From assembly GCF_000517625.1 (NCBI RefSeq), contig NZ_CP007059.1, forward strand, positions 62,001 to 126,000: a DNA stretch of 64,000 nucleotides, written 5' to 3'. The translations under genes were made by a program, and so were the position numbers. Source of the DNA: Halostagnicola larsenii XH-48 (GTDB lineage: Archaea > Halobacteriota > Halobacteria > Halobacteriales > Natrialbaceae). Positions 8,937-16,269 of this stretch are shown here, piece after piece (positions within the stretch are counted from its first letter, which is position 1; every line of letters begins with the position of its first letter). The notes under the pieces were generated by a model that worked only from the letters and a program-made list of their open reading frames with translations, was not told the DNA's origin and made no database searches.

Positions 8937-9078
8937 GGTTATTGTAGCCGCGCTAGGTCAACTAGAGAAGCTAGTAAACGACTCTATCAGTTCTGTCTCG
9001 TGGATTCTTGTATGTCACCTATTTCCACATCGTCCAATCGGTAATCAAACGCTCGAAGTGTATAACCGCGCTCCCGAC

Positions 9079-9456
9079 GTGTCGACCCGCCAGAGAGTCA
9101 TGAGTCTGTTCGTGCTCGCCGTAGTCACGTATCTCTCGTTCATCGCGGTCGGGTATCCACTCGTTGGCGTCGCTGCGTACCTCGTTTGCTGTCTCGCCGG
9201 TCTTGCCTACCACGGCTCGCGCGACCGACCGTTGTTCGACGAACGTGATCAGACGCTCAGAGGCACCGCCTCTCGCCGGACCCTCGATATCATCGGCACT
9301 GTTGCCGTGATTGCCTCTCCCGCAGGCTTCGTCTACTACACAGTGATTGCCCCGAGCGCTAGTACGCCGTCGTGGTTGTCCTGGCTCGGCATCTCCCTCT
9401 TCTTGCTCTACGTGTTCTACGGCGTCGTCCGGCTGTACACTCGCTACGAACGATGA
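9079..9456 (+). CDS. DUF2178-like small membrane protein
   Basis: A 125-residue protein with four membrane segments and a cytoplasmic loop rich in Arg and Asp between segments 2 and 3. I chose GTG 9079 (VSTRQRVM), just before the first hydrophobic stretch; ATG 9100 is also possible. Longer upstream extensions in this frame have non-coding composition. The stop codon overlaps the ATG of the following HTH gene. This membrane protein and compact Xre regulator pair is widespread in archaea and bacteria, where the membrane protein is thought to influence the regulator; that role is inference here. Confidence 0.75.
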   Translation: MSTRQRVMSLFVLAVVTYLSFIAVGYPLVGVAAYLVCCLAGLAYHGSRDRPLFDERDQTLRGTASRRTLDIIGTVAVIASPAGFVYYTVIAPSASTPSWLSWLGISLFLLYVFYGVVRLYTRYER

Positions 9457-9656
9457 AGACGGCACTCCGGACGTATCGGGAGGAAGCCGGATTGAGCCAG
9501 GGTGCCCTCGCCGATCGCGTCGGTGTCACCCGCCAAACGATCAACGCCATCGAACGCGACCGCTACGATCCGTCCCTCGAATTGGCGTTCAAACTCGCTC
9601 GCTACTTCGAGACTCGCATCGAGGACCTCTTTGACCCCGAGCTGGACGAAGCGTGA
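9453..9656 (+). CDS. Compact Xre-family HTH regulator
   Basis: A 67-residue protein that is essentially one HTH_3 domain: LRTYREEAGLSQGALADRVG, then VTRQTINAIERDRYDPSLEL, then a C-terminal ARYFETRIEDLFDPE. This is the YozG/transcriptional-regulator subgroup of Xre proteins that pairs with DUF2178-type membrane proteins. Its ATG overlaps the upstream stop (ATGA), so translation is coupled. It should act as a cytoplasmic DNA-binding dimer, perhaps on its own promoter. Confidence 0.88.
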   Translation: MKTALRTYREEAGLSQGALADRVGVTRQTINAIERDRYDPSLELAFKLARYFETRIEDLFDPELDEA

Positions 9657-9734
9657 AAATACAAAAGACCACACACAAAACCGGCCGGTTGCACGCACTC
9701 AGAAATCGATCCGCGTTTTTGGGCATCGGGGTAG

Positions 9735-9884
9735 GGAGTGGCGGTCGGGGACGTTCACGACGACCTCCACGCGCTTGCCGACGAGAACGTGGTCCGGTTC
9801 GAGCGCGAAGGGCGGCGTATGCGCCCGATCGTTCCGTACGATCACGTCGAGATCGAGGTCTCGCTGCCACCAGAGGTCGGCTAG
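9735..9884 (+). pseudogene. Truncated C-terminus of an HVO_A0114-type HTH regulator
   Basis: The frame after an in-frame TAG at 9732 reads AVGDVHDDLHALADENVV and ends with RPIVPYDHVEIEV and then EVG before TAG 9884. This is the wing and C-terminal strand of haloarchaeal HVO_A0114-family predicted DNA-binding proteins. The N-terminal ~80 residues are absent: upstream sequence does not continue in any frame. I therefore read it as a decayed fragment left by a deletion or by insertion of neighbouring accessory genes. Confidence 0.6.
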
Positions 9885-10018
9885 GTAGATTTGTCATGCA
9901 TAGTCTTGTGCGAAATTTAGACCATGAATTGATTTCATACCCATCATGCATGAGAAAGGCACCTGCCCGACTTCAGTTTCCGTGTACGTGCGTGAAACTG
10001 AGAGGCGGATCCACGGAG

Positions 10019-10435
10019 TTAAAACGTATCAAACGAGGTGATCACGTCACCTGTCGAGTACGTATCGACCAAATCCTGTTCATTGAAGTCAGAATCGTCG
10101 CTCCAGATGGCCCCATCGCTGGCAATCGCACACGCGAGGTACAGCACGTCGTCGGGGTCGGTGTCTCCGATTGCTTCGTCTGCCCTCTCGATAGCCGGAT
10201 AAAAGTCGTCCGCAGGAACGACCTCAATGTACTGGAACAGGAGCTCGATGAATTGTGTCACTCGATCTGGTTCCATTCCCGACTTTTCCACGATCAGATC
10301 TTCGTAGTTCTCGACTTCGTCGTGGACAAACGCAGGCGTCAAGAGATCTGGTTCGAGTGTAACGATGAGCTCCCGCGTCTTCGAATCAGCGATGAGTGCA
10401 GAGATGACGACGTTGGCGTCGATGACCAGCTTCAT
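10019..10435 (-). CDS. PIN-domain ribonuclease toxin (VapC-like, COG1569 type)
   Basis: A 138-residue PIN-fold protein. MKLVIDANVVISALI holds the first catalytic Asp, a middle acidic pair sits in FVHDEVENYEDL, and the last acidic cluster is in DTDPDDVLYLACA and WSDDSDF. These would bind Mg2+ for single-strand RNA cleavage. It starts 9 bp after the stop of the small gene at 10445, which fits the VapBC order of antitoxin first. The RNA target is unknown. A homologous PIN branch is annotated as toxin-antitoxin component, PIN family. Confidence 0.85.
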   Translation of the reverse strand: MKLVIDANVVISALIADSKTRELIVTLEPDLLTPAFVHDEVENYEDLIVEKSGMEPDRVTQFIELLFQYIEVVPADDFYPAIERADEAIGDTDPDDVLYLACAIASDGAIWSDDSDFNEQDLVDTYSTGDVITSFDTF

Positions 10436-10444
10436 TCGTCGCGT

Positions 10445-10675
10445 TTACGCCGACTCTTCTTCGACGCGCTTGCGTCCACGTTCGTTGATTCTATCGGCGA
10501 TTTCCTGAACGTCGCGCTCGGTGAGTTCGCTCTCACTGGTGAGTTCGTCCATCATTTCGAGCGCCTCGATCTTCTCCTGGATGGCCTGTCGCGTGACCTC
10601 GCTCCAGTTGATTTCTGGGTGTTTTTCCATTTGCGCTTTGAGGTCGTTATCCACGTTGACCGTGATACTGGGCAT
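10445..10675 (-). CDS. VapB-like antitoxin, ribbon-helix-helix type
   Basis: A 76-residue protein from ATG 10675 (MPSITVNVDNDLK). An N-terminal beta strand followed by two helices (AQMEKHPEINWSEVTRQAI) gives the ribbon-helix-helix DNA-binding fold, and the C-terminal helical, acidic tail (ERDVQEIADRINERGRKR) would wrap the toxin. It lies immediately upstream of the PIN gene, so it is the likely antitoxin and autorepressor. An upstream in-frame start at 10744 is rejected because the extra residues precede the conserved first strand. Confidence 0.82.
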   Translation of the reverse strand: MPSITVNVDNDLKAQMEKHPEINWSEVTRQAIQEKIEALEMMDELTSESELTERDVQEIADRINERGRKRVEEESA

Positions 10676-10956
10676 ACAGGAACCTATGGGCACACAGAAT
10701 ACTGTGTCTTTCGGTATGTCCAATGTTGAACGCTTCGAGTTCACCGCACTAGATGGACGGTAGAGTTCGAGTCGAGAGGGTTACAAAGTTCCAAACTCCA
10801 CTGGCTCAACACCGAAATCGAGGTCTTCTGAATATCGCCACGTCTCTGGGAGTGCGATAATAATTCACCAGTATAGTTGGCCTGAATGTGGATGAGAGTT
10901 AGCAGTGTGTACGTTTGACAAGAATGTATTTACCGTCAGGTAACTATTATATTAAT
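10676..10956. other. AT-rich intergenic region
   Basis: Noncoding in all frames as far as I can see. Base composition falls here from GC-rich to clearly AT-rich (for example AACTATTATATTAATATG before 10957), and the low GC continues to about 11.64 kb. This marks the left edge of a foreign or decayed segment. Confidence 0.4.
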
Positions 10957-11238
10957 ATGAATAGACGGCAATTCCTTTGAATCTCTGTTTGCAGTGTAGT
11001 TGTTTCGACAGCAGGCTGCCAGAATCTGGTTTCTAACGAGACAAAATATGCGACAATGCAACGACTTGTTTTACATAATACCCCTGGTGGTGATCCCGTG
11101 ACTACAGAGCTTAAAATTGAACGGACTGATACTGACGAAGTAGTTCATGAGGACTCATACGATCTTGATGAAGGATTTGACGAGATTGTTGTTGAGTGTG
11201 TTTGGCCAGACGAACAGCGATCAAGAATATCGGTATAG
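10957..11238 (+). pseudogene. Lipoprotein gene with in-frame premature TGA
   Basis: From ATG 10957 the frame reads MNRRQFL, hits TGA at 10978, then continues in the same frame with ISVCSVVVSTAGCQN, LVSNETKYATMQRLV and LKIERTDTDEVVHEDSYDLD, and ends VVECVWPDE before a diverging tail. The start is a classic Tat/lipobox leader (RRQFL, hydrophobic core, TAGC), so the single stop interrupts a real haloarchaeal lipoprotein gene. Homologues usually continue past the VVEC-W-D motif, so the C-terminus is probably also lost at the fusion near 11.2 kb. The segment is AT-rich. Confidence 0.55.
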
Positions 11239-12059
11239 CTGCCACGGCAGCTACTCTCTTTGGCCACTCCGCTACGGCATCAGATAGCGATGTTGAGCCA
11301 ATGTCTGATCGATTACCATATAATCATACGCATAGTGTGTTCAGAAAAACAGTAGATGCTCATGGTCTCAGTGGCCTTGACTTCGGTGAATCTACAGCTG
11401 TTGGAATTAGATGGCTAGGCTCCTACTCTACACATAACAGTGTGACACACCAGTTTGTGGGGTCTTGTTTGGATGTTCTTTCTCGAAAACCAGACAATTA
11501 CTCTGACTGGGAGCTACTACCGCAAATCTCTGAATATAAATTAGAGATGGTAGATGATTCACCAATCAATAGCTCGCTTTGGACGCCTAGCCAGAATGAT
11601 CGCCGATCGGTCGCTGCAGTTCAAAATGCTGCCGATTCAGCAACTTGCCAGGATGGACACGAGGAGATGCGCCGCTCGGCCGCGAACGCGCTTCCGACGC
11701 GGTTAGCAGCGAAACTCTGGAAGGCTCGAGTCGACGACAGCGTCGGTGACGATCCCTGGAAAACCGGCTGCAAAGACGTCGCCGAGTACGTCAAAGCGAG
11801 CGACCTGAAACACTGGATCCGGCGGCAGGAAACCGGCATCAGCGAGACGTACGCGAAGAAGCTGGTCTCGCGGACGATCGATGCCGCGCTGGACCTGTCG
11901 AAGAATCGACTGGCTGTTCGCAAACGAACGGAGCGAAAGAATGGCCTCGAGTACACCGAACGCCGCCTCGTGTTGCCTGCTAATGCTGCAATTCCCGGTG
12001 AAAGTAGCTCACGGACCGAGCAAAACGGAGAACCGAAGACAGGTGGCGTCCACGGGTAG
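11196..12059 (+). CDS. Chimeric ORF: Tat-signal N-terminus fused to unrelated C-terminus
   Basis: A 287-residue frame from GTG 11196. The N-terminal part is a Tat leader (ARRTAIKNIGIAATAATLFG) followed by ~125 residues of AT-rich-coded sequence with no known domain. At about nt 11640-11680 base composition changes sharply to GC-rich, and the C-terminal ~130 residues become basic and helical (LAAKLWKARVDDSVGDDPWK, ISETYAKKLVSRTIDAAL). That part looks like a DNA-binding or plasmid-associated protein. I read this as a fusion of two gene fragments after a deletion; it may not make a functional product. The alternative is a genuine mosaic exported protein. Confidence 0.45.
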   Translation: MCLARRTAIKNIGIAATAATLFGHSATASDSDVEPMSDRLPYNHTHSVFRKTVDAHGLSGLDFGESTAVGIRWLGSYSTHNSVTHQFVGSCLDVLSRKPDNYSDWELLPQISEYKLEMVDDSPINSSLWTPSQNDRRSVAAVQNAADSATCQDGHEEMRRSAANALPTRLAAKLWKARVDDSVGDDPWKTGCKDVAEYVKASDLKHWIRRQETGISETYAKKLVSRTIDAALDLSKNRLAVRKRTERKNGLEYTERRLVLPANAAIPGESSSRTEQNGEPKTGGVHG

Positions 12060-12330
12060 GCCTGTCTCCGACACTCGAATCCCCCTCGAGAGAGGTTCCC
12101 CTCTTCAGGGGTGATCCAGTTACGACCCGATTGCGGATGATAGCATGGGTTCGGTAGCCGATGGTCTCGTCTCTCGAGCGGTCTTCGGCGGGTACAATGA
12201 GACAGAAGCCGAAGGGGAAGCCGGAGACAACAGTTGTCTCTGGAGTCCAGAACCTTCCGTAGTTCACACCACTCTCCAATGGGGTCCGTTTCGACAGTTT
12301 CATCCAGTTCTAAAGGAAACAGCGAGAGTT

Positions 12331-12352
12331 CCACGGGTCAGGTGACCCGTGG
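12331..12352. repeat. Left-end subterminal hairpin of the IS200/IS605 element
   Basis: CCACGGGTCA, two-base spacer GG, TGACCCGTGG: a perfect 10-bp stem. It lies 20 bp outside the tnpA stop and matches the right-end hairpin in its stem sequence. Confidence 0.85.
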
Positions 12353-12371
12353 GTGAATCGCGTACGCTTGC

Positions 12372-12770
12372 CTAATGTTCAGTCTCCTCGATGTACCGAC
12401 GAACCACGTCCTCGGAAACAGCACCAGTCGTCCCAACGTAGTATCCATCCTTCCACAACCCACTTCTCCAGAAATACCGCTGTTTGATTTCTGGATGGTG
12501 TTTCAGAATCGTTCGGCCCGAGTAGCCCTTGAACTGCTTGGCAATCTCGGCAGGACTCCATTTCGGGTCAGCCTCCACGAACAAGTGAACGTGGTCAGTA
12601 GCAATCTCCATCGACACAATCTCGTGACCGAACCGCTCAGCAGTTCCTTGGAACAACTCCGCAAGTTCGTCTCGAACTAACTCCAACATCCCGTGTCGAT
12701 ACTTCGGACACCACACGAAATGATACTTACACAAACTAATCGAATGTGTATGACTCCTGTATTCTCCCAT
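12372..12770 (-). CDS. tnpA: IS200/IS605 Y1 transposase TnpA
   Basis: A 132-residue HUH transposase from ATG 12770 (MGEYRSHTHS); an upstream in-frame start at 12794 is unlikely. KYHFVWCPKYRHGML is the family N-terminal strand, TDHVHLFVEA carries the His-hydrophobic-His metal motif, and GYYVGTTG carries the nucleophilic Tyr. All catalytic residues are present, so the protein should be active in single-strand excision and insertion at the end hairpins. It is divergent from tnpB. Confidence 0.93.
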   Translation of the reverse strand: MGEYRSHTHSISLCKYHFVWCPKYRHGMLELVRDELAELFQGTAERFGHEIVSMEIATDHVHLFVEADPKWSPAEIAKQFKGYSGRTILKHHPEIKQRYFWRSGLWKDGYYVGTTGAVSEDVVRRYIEETEH

Positions 12771-12813
12771 CCTAATCCCTACTTTTATTATCATTTGATT
12801 CGATAGTCAAGGT

Positions 12814-14130
12814 ATGGGTATCGAAGAAGTCACGAAGACCGCACGCACCCGGCTCTGCAGAGAGTCTGGTGAGCGGTCGTGGCTCAAAGATGCCCGTTAC
12901 ACCGCACGAGACATCGCCAACGACACACTCCGACTCAAACGACAAGGCTACAACCGCACCGAGATTCAGAACGAAGTTGACCGCGATGACTTCCTTCGGA
13001 ACAATAAGTGTGCAGTCGTCGGGAAAGCCCTGCAAGCGTGGGACTCCTACAAAGAACTCCTCAATTGGTGGTACGACCAAGACGACACCAACGTCGGGAA
13101 ACCGTCGCCACCAACCACGGACAAGAAAGGAGCCTACCCGCTCGTTATGGCGCACACCGAAGGTTATCGACTCACCTACAACGATGAGGCCGACCGCATT
13201 CAGTTCCGTGTGAGTCCGAAGCCGTACAAGAAGGTGAAAGGACACCTTCGAGGACGACCGGAAGACCTCAACCTCATCGAGTCAGCCTTGACCGAAGATG
13301 AATGGTCGTTGGGACAGGCCGAACTTCTGTACCGAGATGGCGTGTACTACCTACACGTCACGGTCAAAACAGAAGTCGAAGTGCCTGAACCCGAAGACGC
13401 TGATACATTCGTCGGTGTGGACATTAACGAGCGCAACATCGCTCTCACCGCCCTTAATCGTGAGACGATGGACACGCTCGGAACACTCGTGCTTGACTAC
13501 GGCTTGGTGAAAGCCGAACGCCAACGCTACCACACCATCACCAAACGCTGTCAAGAACACGGCCAACACTCCATCCACCACCAACTCGGGGAGAAAGAAG
13601 AACGCTACACTGAGTGGACTCTTCACAGACTGTCCCGAGTTGTGGTGGAGTTCGCCCAAAAATTCCCTAACCCAGTCATCGTGTTCGAGGACTTGAGTGG
13701 GATTCGAGACGCCATCAAGTACGGCACGTACATGAACCGTCGTCTACATAAACTGCCGTTCCACAAGTTCGAGCAACAAGTTCGATACAAAGCAACGTGG
13801 AATCAGATATCGTGTGAGACGGTTGAGTCGCCGTACAACTCGAAGTCGTGTTCGTGCTGTGGACACCGTGGCTACCGCCAAGGCCGGCGGTTCCGGTGTA
13901 CGAACGAGTCGTGCGAGGTTCAGCAAGACCACGCTGACCGAAACGCGAGCGTGAATGTGGCGTGGCGAGCGTGGGCAAAACACGCTGGCGTAGACGTTGA
14001 ATCGGTTAATTACCGGACTCGCAAAACCCAACCGTTTGTTCGGAAGGTGAGCCTGTCTGGGTCGGGGCACTCTGTAAACTGCCCATCCTCATCCCGCGAA
14101 ATCGCTTCGTGTGGAGTGCTTACGACGTAG
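12814..14130 (+). CDS. tnpB: TnpB RNA-guided nuclease (IS605 OrfB)
   Basis: A 438-residue protein with a split RuvC fold. RuvC-I Asp is in FVGVDINERNIAL, RuvC-II Glu in VIVFEDLSGIRD, and RuvC-III Asp in DHADRNASVNVAWRAW. A four-Cys zinc finger (CSCCGHRG and FRCTNESC) sits between the last two. The N-terminal ~120 residues form the helical recognition region. All three acidic residues are intact, so nuclease activity is expected. Characterised TnpB proteins use a guide RNA made from the right end of the element to cut donor sites and retain the IS copy. The long C-terminal tail (~40 residues) lies over the likely RNA-coding part. Confidence 0.93.
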   Translation: MGIEEVTKTARTRLCRESGERSWLKDARYTARDIANDTLRLKRQGYNRTEIQNEVDRDDFLRNNKCAVVGKALQAWDSYKELLNWWYDQDDTNVGKPSPPTTDKKGAYPLVMAHTEGYRLTYNDEADRIQFRVSPKPYKKVKGHLRGRPEDLNLIESALTEDEWSLGQAELLYRDGVYYLHVTVKTEVEVPEPEDADTFVGVDINERNIALTALNRETMDTLGTLVLDYGLVKAERQRYHTITKRCQEHGQHSIHHQLGEKEERYTEWTLHRLSRVVVEFAQKFPNPVIVFEDLSGIRDAIKYGTYMNRRLHKLPFHKFEQQVRYKATWNQISCETVESPYNSKSCSCCGHRGYRQGRRFRCTNESCEVQQDHADRNASVNVAWRAWAKHAGVDVESVNYRTRKTQPFVRKVSLSGSGHSVNCPSSSREIASCGVLTT

Positions 14131-14175
14131 GCTGAGGGAAGTAGAAAAGCCACGGGTCACCCGACCCGTGGTCGT
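14000..14175 (+). ncRNA. Predicted right-end element RNA (omega/reRNA) of TnpB
   Basis: Known TnpB guide RNAs overlap the tnpB 3' end and run through the right-end hairpin, with the guide taken from DNA just outside the element. This segment has the tnpB tail, the 14150-14171 hairpin and a short linker in the right order. The boundaries are inferred; no promoter was identified. Confidence 0.4.
14150..14171. repeat. Right-end subterminal hairpin of the IS200/IS605 element
   Basis: CCACGGGTC, four-base loop ACCC, GACCCGTGG: a 9-bp perfect stem, matching the left-end hairpin. It lies 19 bp after the tnpB stop. Confidence 0.85.
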
Positions 14176-14332
14176 TTACTCTGAAATAAGTGCCCACACC
14201 AATCTACCCGGTGAACTTTGTGGTCGTTTCGCTACAACTGCTATCGTGGATAAACCTCGTCATCAGATAGTATACCGTATTTTATTTCATCACTCTCGGA
14301 ATGTTTATATCTCTTTGCTCAATAATTCCAAT

Positions 14333-14626
14333 ATGTACGATTTGACTGCGTTCCAGCGCGATGTTCTGTATACGATCGCCGGCCAGGACGAACCCCACGG
14401 ACTGGCGATCAAGGACGAACTCGACAACTATTACGAGCGAAATATCAACCACGGCCATCTGTACCCCAACCTCGACGAAGTCGTCGACAAAGGCCTCGTC
14501 GAAAAAGGCGAACTCGATCAGCGGACAAATTACTACACGATCACCGCCCGCGGCGAGCGCGAACTCGAGGCCCGACGCGAGTGGGAAGACGAACACGTCG
14601 GCGAGTTACTCGAAGAATCTGAGTAG
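14333..14626 (+). CDS. PadR-family transcriptional regulator
   Basis: A 97-residue protein from ATG 14333 (MYDLTAFQRD). It is a typical haloarchaeal PadR winged helix: FQRDVLYTIAGQDEPHGLAI, INHGHLYPNLDEVVDKGLVE with the signature LYPNLD, then a TNYYTITARGEREL wing and an acidic C-terminal helix. It likely binds DNA as a dimer and senses an unknown ligand. It converges with the mnh operon and lies just outside the right end of the IS element. The AT-rich sequence before the start (TTTATTTCATCAC) may contain its TATA box. Confidence 0.9.
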   Translation: MYDLTAFQRDVLYTIAGQDEPHGLAIKDELDNYYERNINHGHLYPNLDEVVDKGLVEKGELDQRTNYYTITARGERELEARREWEDEHVGELLEESE

Positions 14627-14752
14627 AGGACCTCGTTTGGGTGCCTCGAGAGGAACGACGAGTTTGGCTGTCACTTGATGAGGTCCGACAGGCTCCCACT
14701 TCGATTTTGCTCGAATACGTACGATCATTTTCGACCGGATGACCGACTCCGT

Positions 14753-15124
14753 TTACTCCCCGTCGCCACCCTCGTCGCCGTCACCCTCGTCGTCGCGCTC
14801 GCTCGGCCACGTCACGCCGCCGAGGAAGGGTACGCCGGTCTTCTGGGCCGCCCGGGAGATCATGTGGGCTCCGGTCGGCACCGTCAGGAACAGAAAGAGA
14901 ATTCCCACGAGCGAGGTCAGGCCCGCGCCACCGGGCCCGAAGTGGACGAAGCCGGCGAGGAAGGTCGCGGCCGTTCCGAGCGTCGTCGGCTTGCTCGTGG
15001 CGTGCATCCGGTTGTAGACGTTTGGGAACCGGAGAAGCCCGATCGTGCCGGTCAGGAGGAAGAACGTACCGACGACGACGAGCGCGATGACGGTCAGGTG
15101 CTGGATCGCTTCGAGTGAGACCAT
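14753..15124 (-). CDS. mnhG: Na+/H+ antiporter (Mrp/Mnh) subunit G
   Basis: A 123-residue subunit with three membrane helices. The motif GLLRFPNVYNRMHATSKPTT is the MnhG/PhaG signature. The C-terminus is a charged acidic tail. It is the last gene of the mnh operon. ATG 15124 follows the stop of a tiny frame by 2 bp; GTG 15130 is an alternative. MnhG is a small membrane subunit of the seven-subunit Mrp-type complex that exchanges cytoplasmic Na+ for external H+. Confidence 0.92.
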   Translation of the reverse strand: MVSLEAIQHLTVIALVVVGTFFLLTGTIGLLRFPNVYNRMHATSKPTTLGTAATFLAGFVHFGPGGAGLTSLVGILFLFLTVPTGAHMISRAAQKTGVPFLGGVTWPSERDDEGDGDEGGDGE

Positions 15125-15126
15125 CG

Positions 15127-15219
15127 TCACTCGTCACCTCCGGATCGAGCCGCACGACTCATCGTGGTGCCGTACCGGCGTTCGTCGACAATGTCGGTGT
15201 GTTGTCGTTCGTCGTTCAT
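15127..15219 (-). CDS. Possible 30-residue ORF between mnhF and mnhG
   Basis: A frame of 30 residues from ATG 15219 (MNDERQHTDIVDERRYGT...) to TGA 15127, which lies 2 bp before the mnhG start. It begins 8 bp after the mnhF stop. It is highly charged and has no motif. It may be translated mainly to couple mnhF and mnhG, or may be spurious. Confidence 0.25.
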   Translation of the reverse strand: MNDERQHTDIVDERRYGTTMSRAARSGGDE

Positions 15220-15227
15220 GGGTACGA

Positions 15228-15518
15228 TCAGCGCGTGATGATGTCGCCCTCGGTGACGTACTTCGCCACCGTGACCGTCGAGAGGAAGCCGATGATCGCC
15301 AGCACGAGGCTGACGGTCACGAACAGGCCCCGGTCGGTTTTGAGCGCGAACAGCACCGCGATCGCGACGACGTTCGTCGCGATGGCGTCGAGCGCGACGA
15401 CGCGGTCCGGAATCGTCGGCCCCCGGACGACCCGGTAGGTACAGAGCAGACAGAGCGCGGCGACGACGATCAGTGCCGCGTCGATCGTCGTCGCGGCCAG
15501 GGCCGCCTCATCGACCAT
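15228..15518 (-). CDS. mnhF: Na+/H+ antiporter (Mrp/Mnh) subunit F
   Basis: A 96-residue subunit with three membrane helices. The start ATG 15518 (MVDEAALAAT) is chosen because the family begins just before helix 1; it overlaps the end of mnhE by 11 bp. The family signature TYRVVRGPTIPDRVVALDAI is present, with the conserved Asp in helix 2. A longer in-frame extension upstream would lie inside mnhE and is rejected. Confidence 0.92.
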   Translation of the reverse strand: MVDEAALAATTIDAALIVVAALCLLCTYRVVRGPTIPDRVVALDAIATNVVAIAVLFALKTDRGLFVTVSLVLAIIGFLSTVTVAKYVTEGDIITR

Positions 15519-16269
15519 CGTTCTCACCACCGGTTTGGCCGTTGGAGTCCACGTCAGTATCGGATTCGTCTCTCGAGCCCACGTCAGTTTCGGATTCTCT
15601 ATCGGCCTCCGGGTCAGCCGCTGCTTCGTCATCGGGCCCTACGTCGGTCGACTCTCCGGTCGACTGGGCTGCGTCGAGGTGGTCGGTGGCCCGCTTCGGT
15701 TCCGGCGGGTAGTCGGGCGGATGGACCGTGATCTCCGGCGGTGGGTCCTCGGGCGAGCGCTCCTCGTCGAAGATGCGGAGCGCGTAGTCCTCCCACGTTC
15801 GGATCGGTTCGACGATCGCCTCGGGGTCCCGTCCGTCGATGACGTGGACGTAGAGCGCGTTCTCGTCGGTGTCGTGGTCGAGCGTGATCGTCCCCGGCGT
15901 GACCGTGATACTGTTCGCGATGGTCGTGATCCCGAACGAGGTCTGAACGCGCAACGGGACGAAGATGACCTGCGGATCGATCGGCGTCCCCGGAGCGAAC
16001 ACGCGATAGGCCACGTCGACGTTGGCGACGAGGATTTCCTTGAAGAACACGAGGACGTACCGGATCACGTACGGGATTGCGGTGATCGGCTGTGTGATCT
16101 CGACTTCCTCCTCGTAGAGGCGTCGGAAGAGGTAGGCGACCGGGAGGCCGACCGCGACGCCGACGACGAAGTTCGCGAGCAACGACCGCGGGGTCAGCGA
16201 CGCGCCTCGAACGAATACCCACAGCGCGCCGAACAGGAGACCGGCGACGAGCCAGCGGCGGACCTTCAT
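15508..16269 (-). CDS. mnhE: Na+/H+ antiporter (Mrp/Mnh) subunit E with acidic tail
   Basis: A 253-residue protein. The first ~170 residues are MnhE: two or three N-terminal membrane helices, then the conserved soluble segment with NSITVTPGTITLD and the HVIDG motif. The last ~80 residues are a disordered, strongly acidic extension rich in Asp, Glu and Ser (DVGPDDEAAADPEADRESE). Such tails are common in haloarchaeal proteins and are not part of the core fold. Its start overlaps the mnhD stop by 4 bp. Confidence 0.92.
   Translation of the reverse strand: MKVRRWLVAGLLFGALWVFVRGASLTPRSLLANFVVGVAVGLPVAYLFRRLYEEEVEITQPITAIPYVIRYVLVFFKEILVANVDVAYRVFAPGTPIDPQVIFVPLRVQTSFGITTIANSITVTPGTITLDHDTDENALYVHVIDGRDPEAIVEPIRTWEDYALRIFDEERSPEDPPPEITVHPPDYPPEPKRATDHLDAAQSTGESTDVGPDDEAAADPEADRESETDVGSRDESDTDVDSNGQTGGENDGR

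Larger units (their letters stand above)
12320..14185 (+). mobile_element. IS200/IS605-family insertion sequence with divergent tnpA and tnpB
   Basis: A complete-looking element. tnpA lies on the minus strand at the left and tnpB on the plus strand at the right, with 43 bp between their starts. Each end carries an imperfect-palindrome hairpin containing CCACGGGTC/GACCCGTGG (12331-12352 and 14150-14171), as expected for the subterminal structures recognised by Y1 transposases. Members of this family have no inverted terminal repeats and make no target duplication, so the exact borders cannot be fixed from one copy; the limits given are approximate. Confidence 0.85.

Noticed and set aside
8773-9078. 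Upstream extension of the DUF2178 gene to 227 codons
   Set aside because: The extra ~100 codons are antisense to the PhiH1-like repressor and Cys/Ser/Arg-rich; the family begins at the first membrane helix.
12145-12345. 66-codon frame before the IS200/IS605 element
   Set aside because: It runs into the left-end hairpin of the element and lacks protein-like features; probably spurious.
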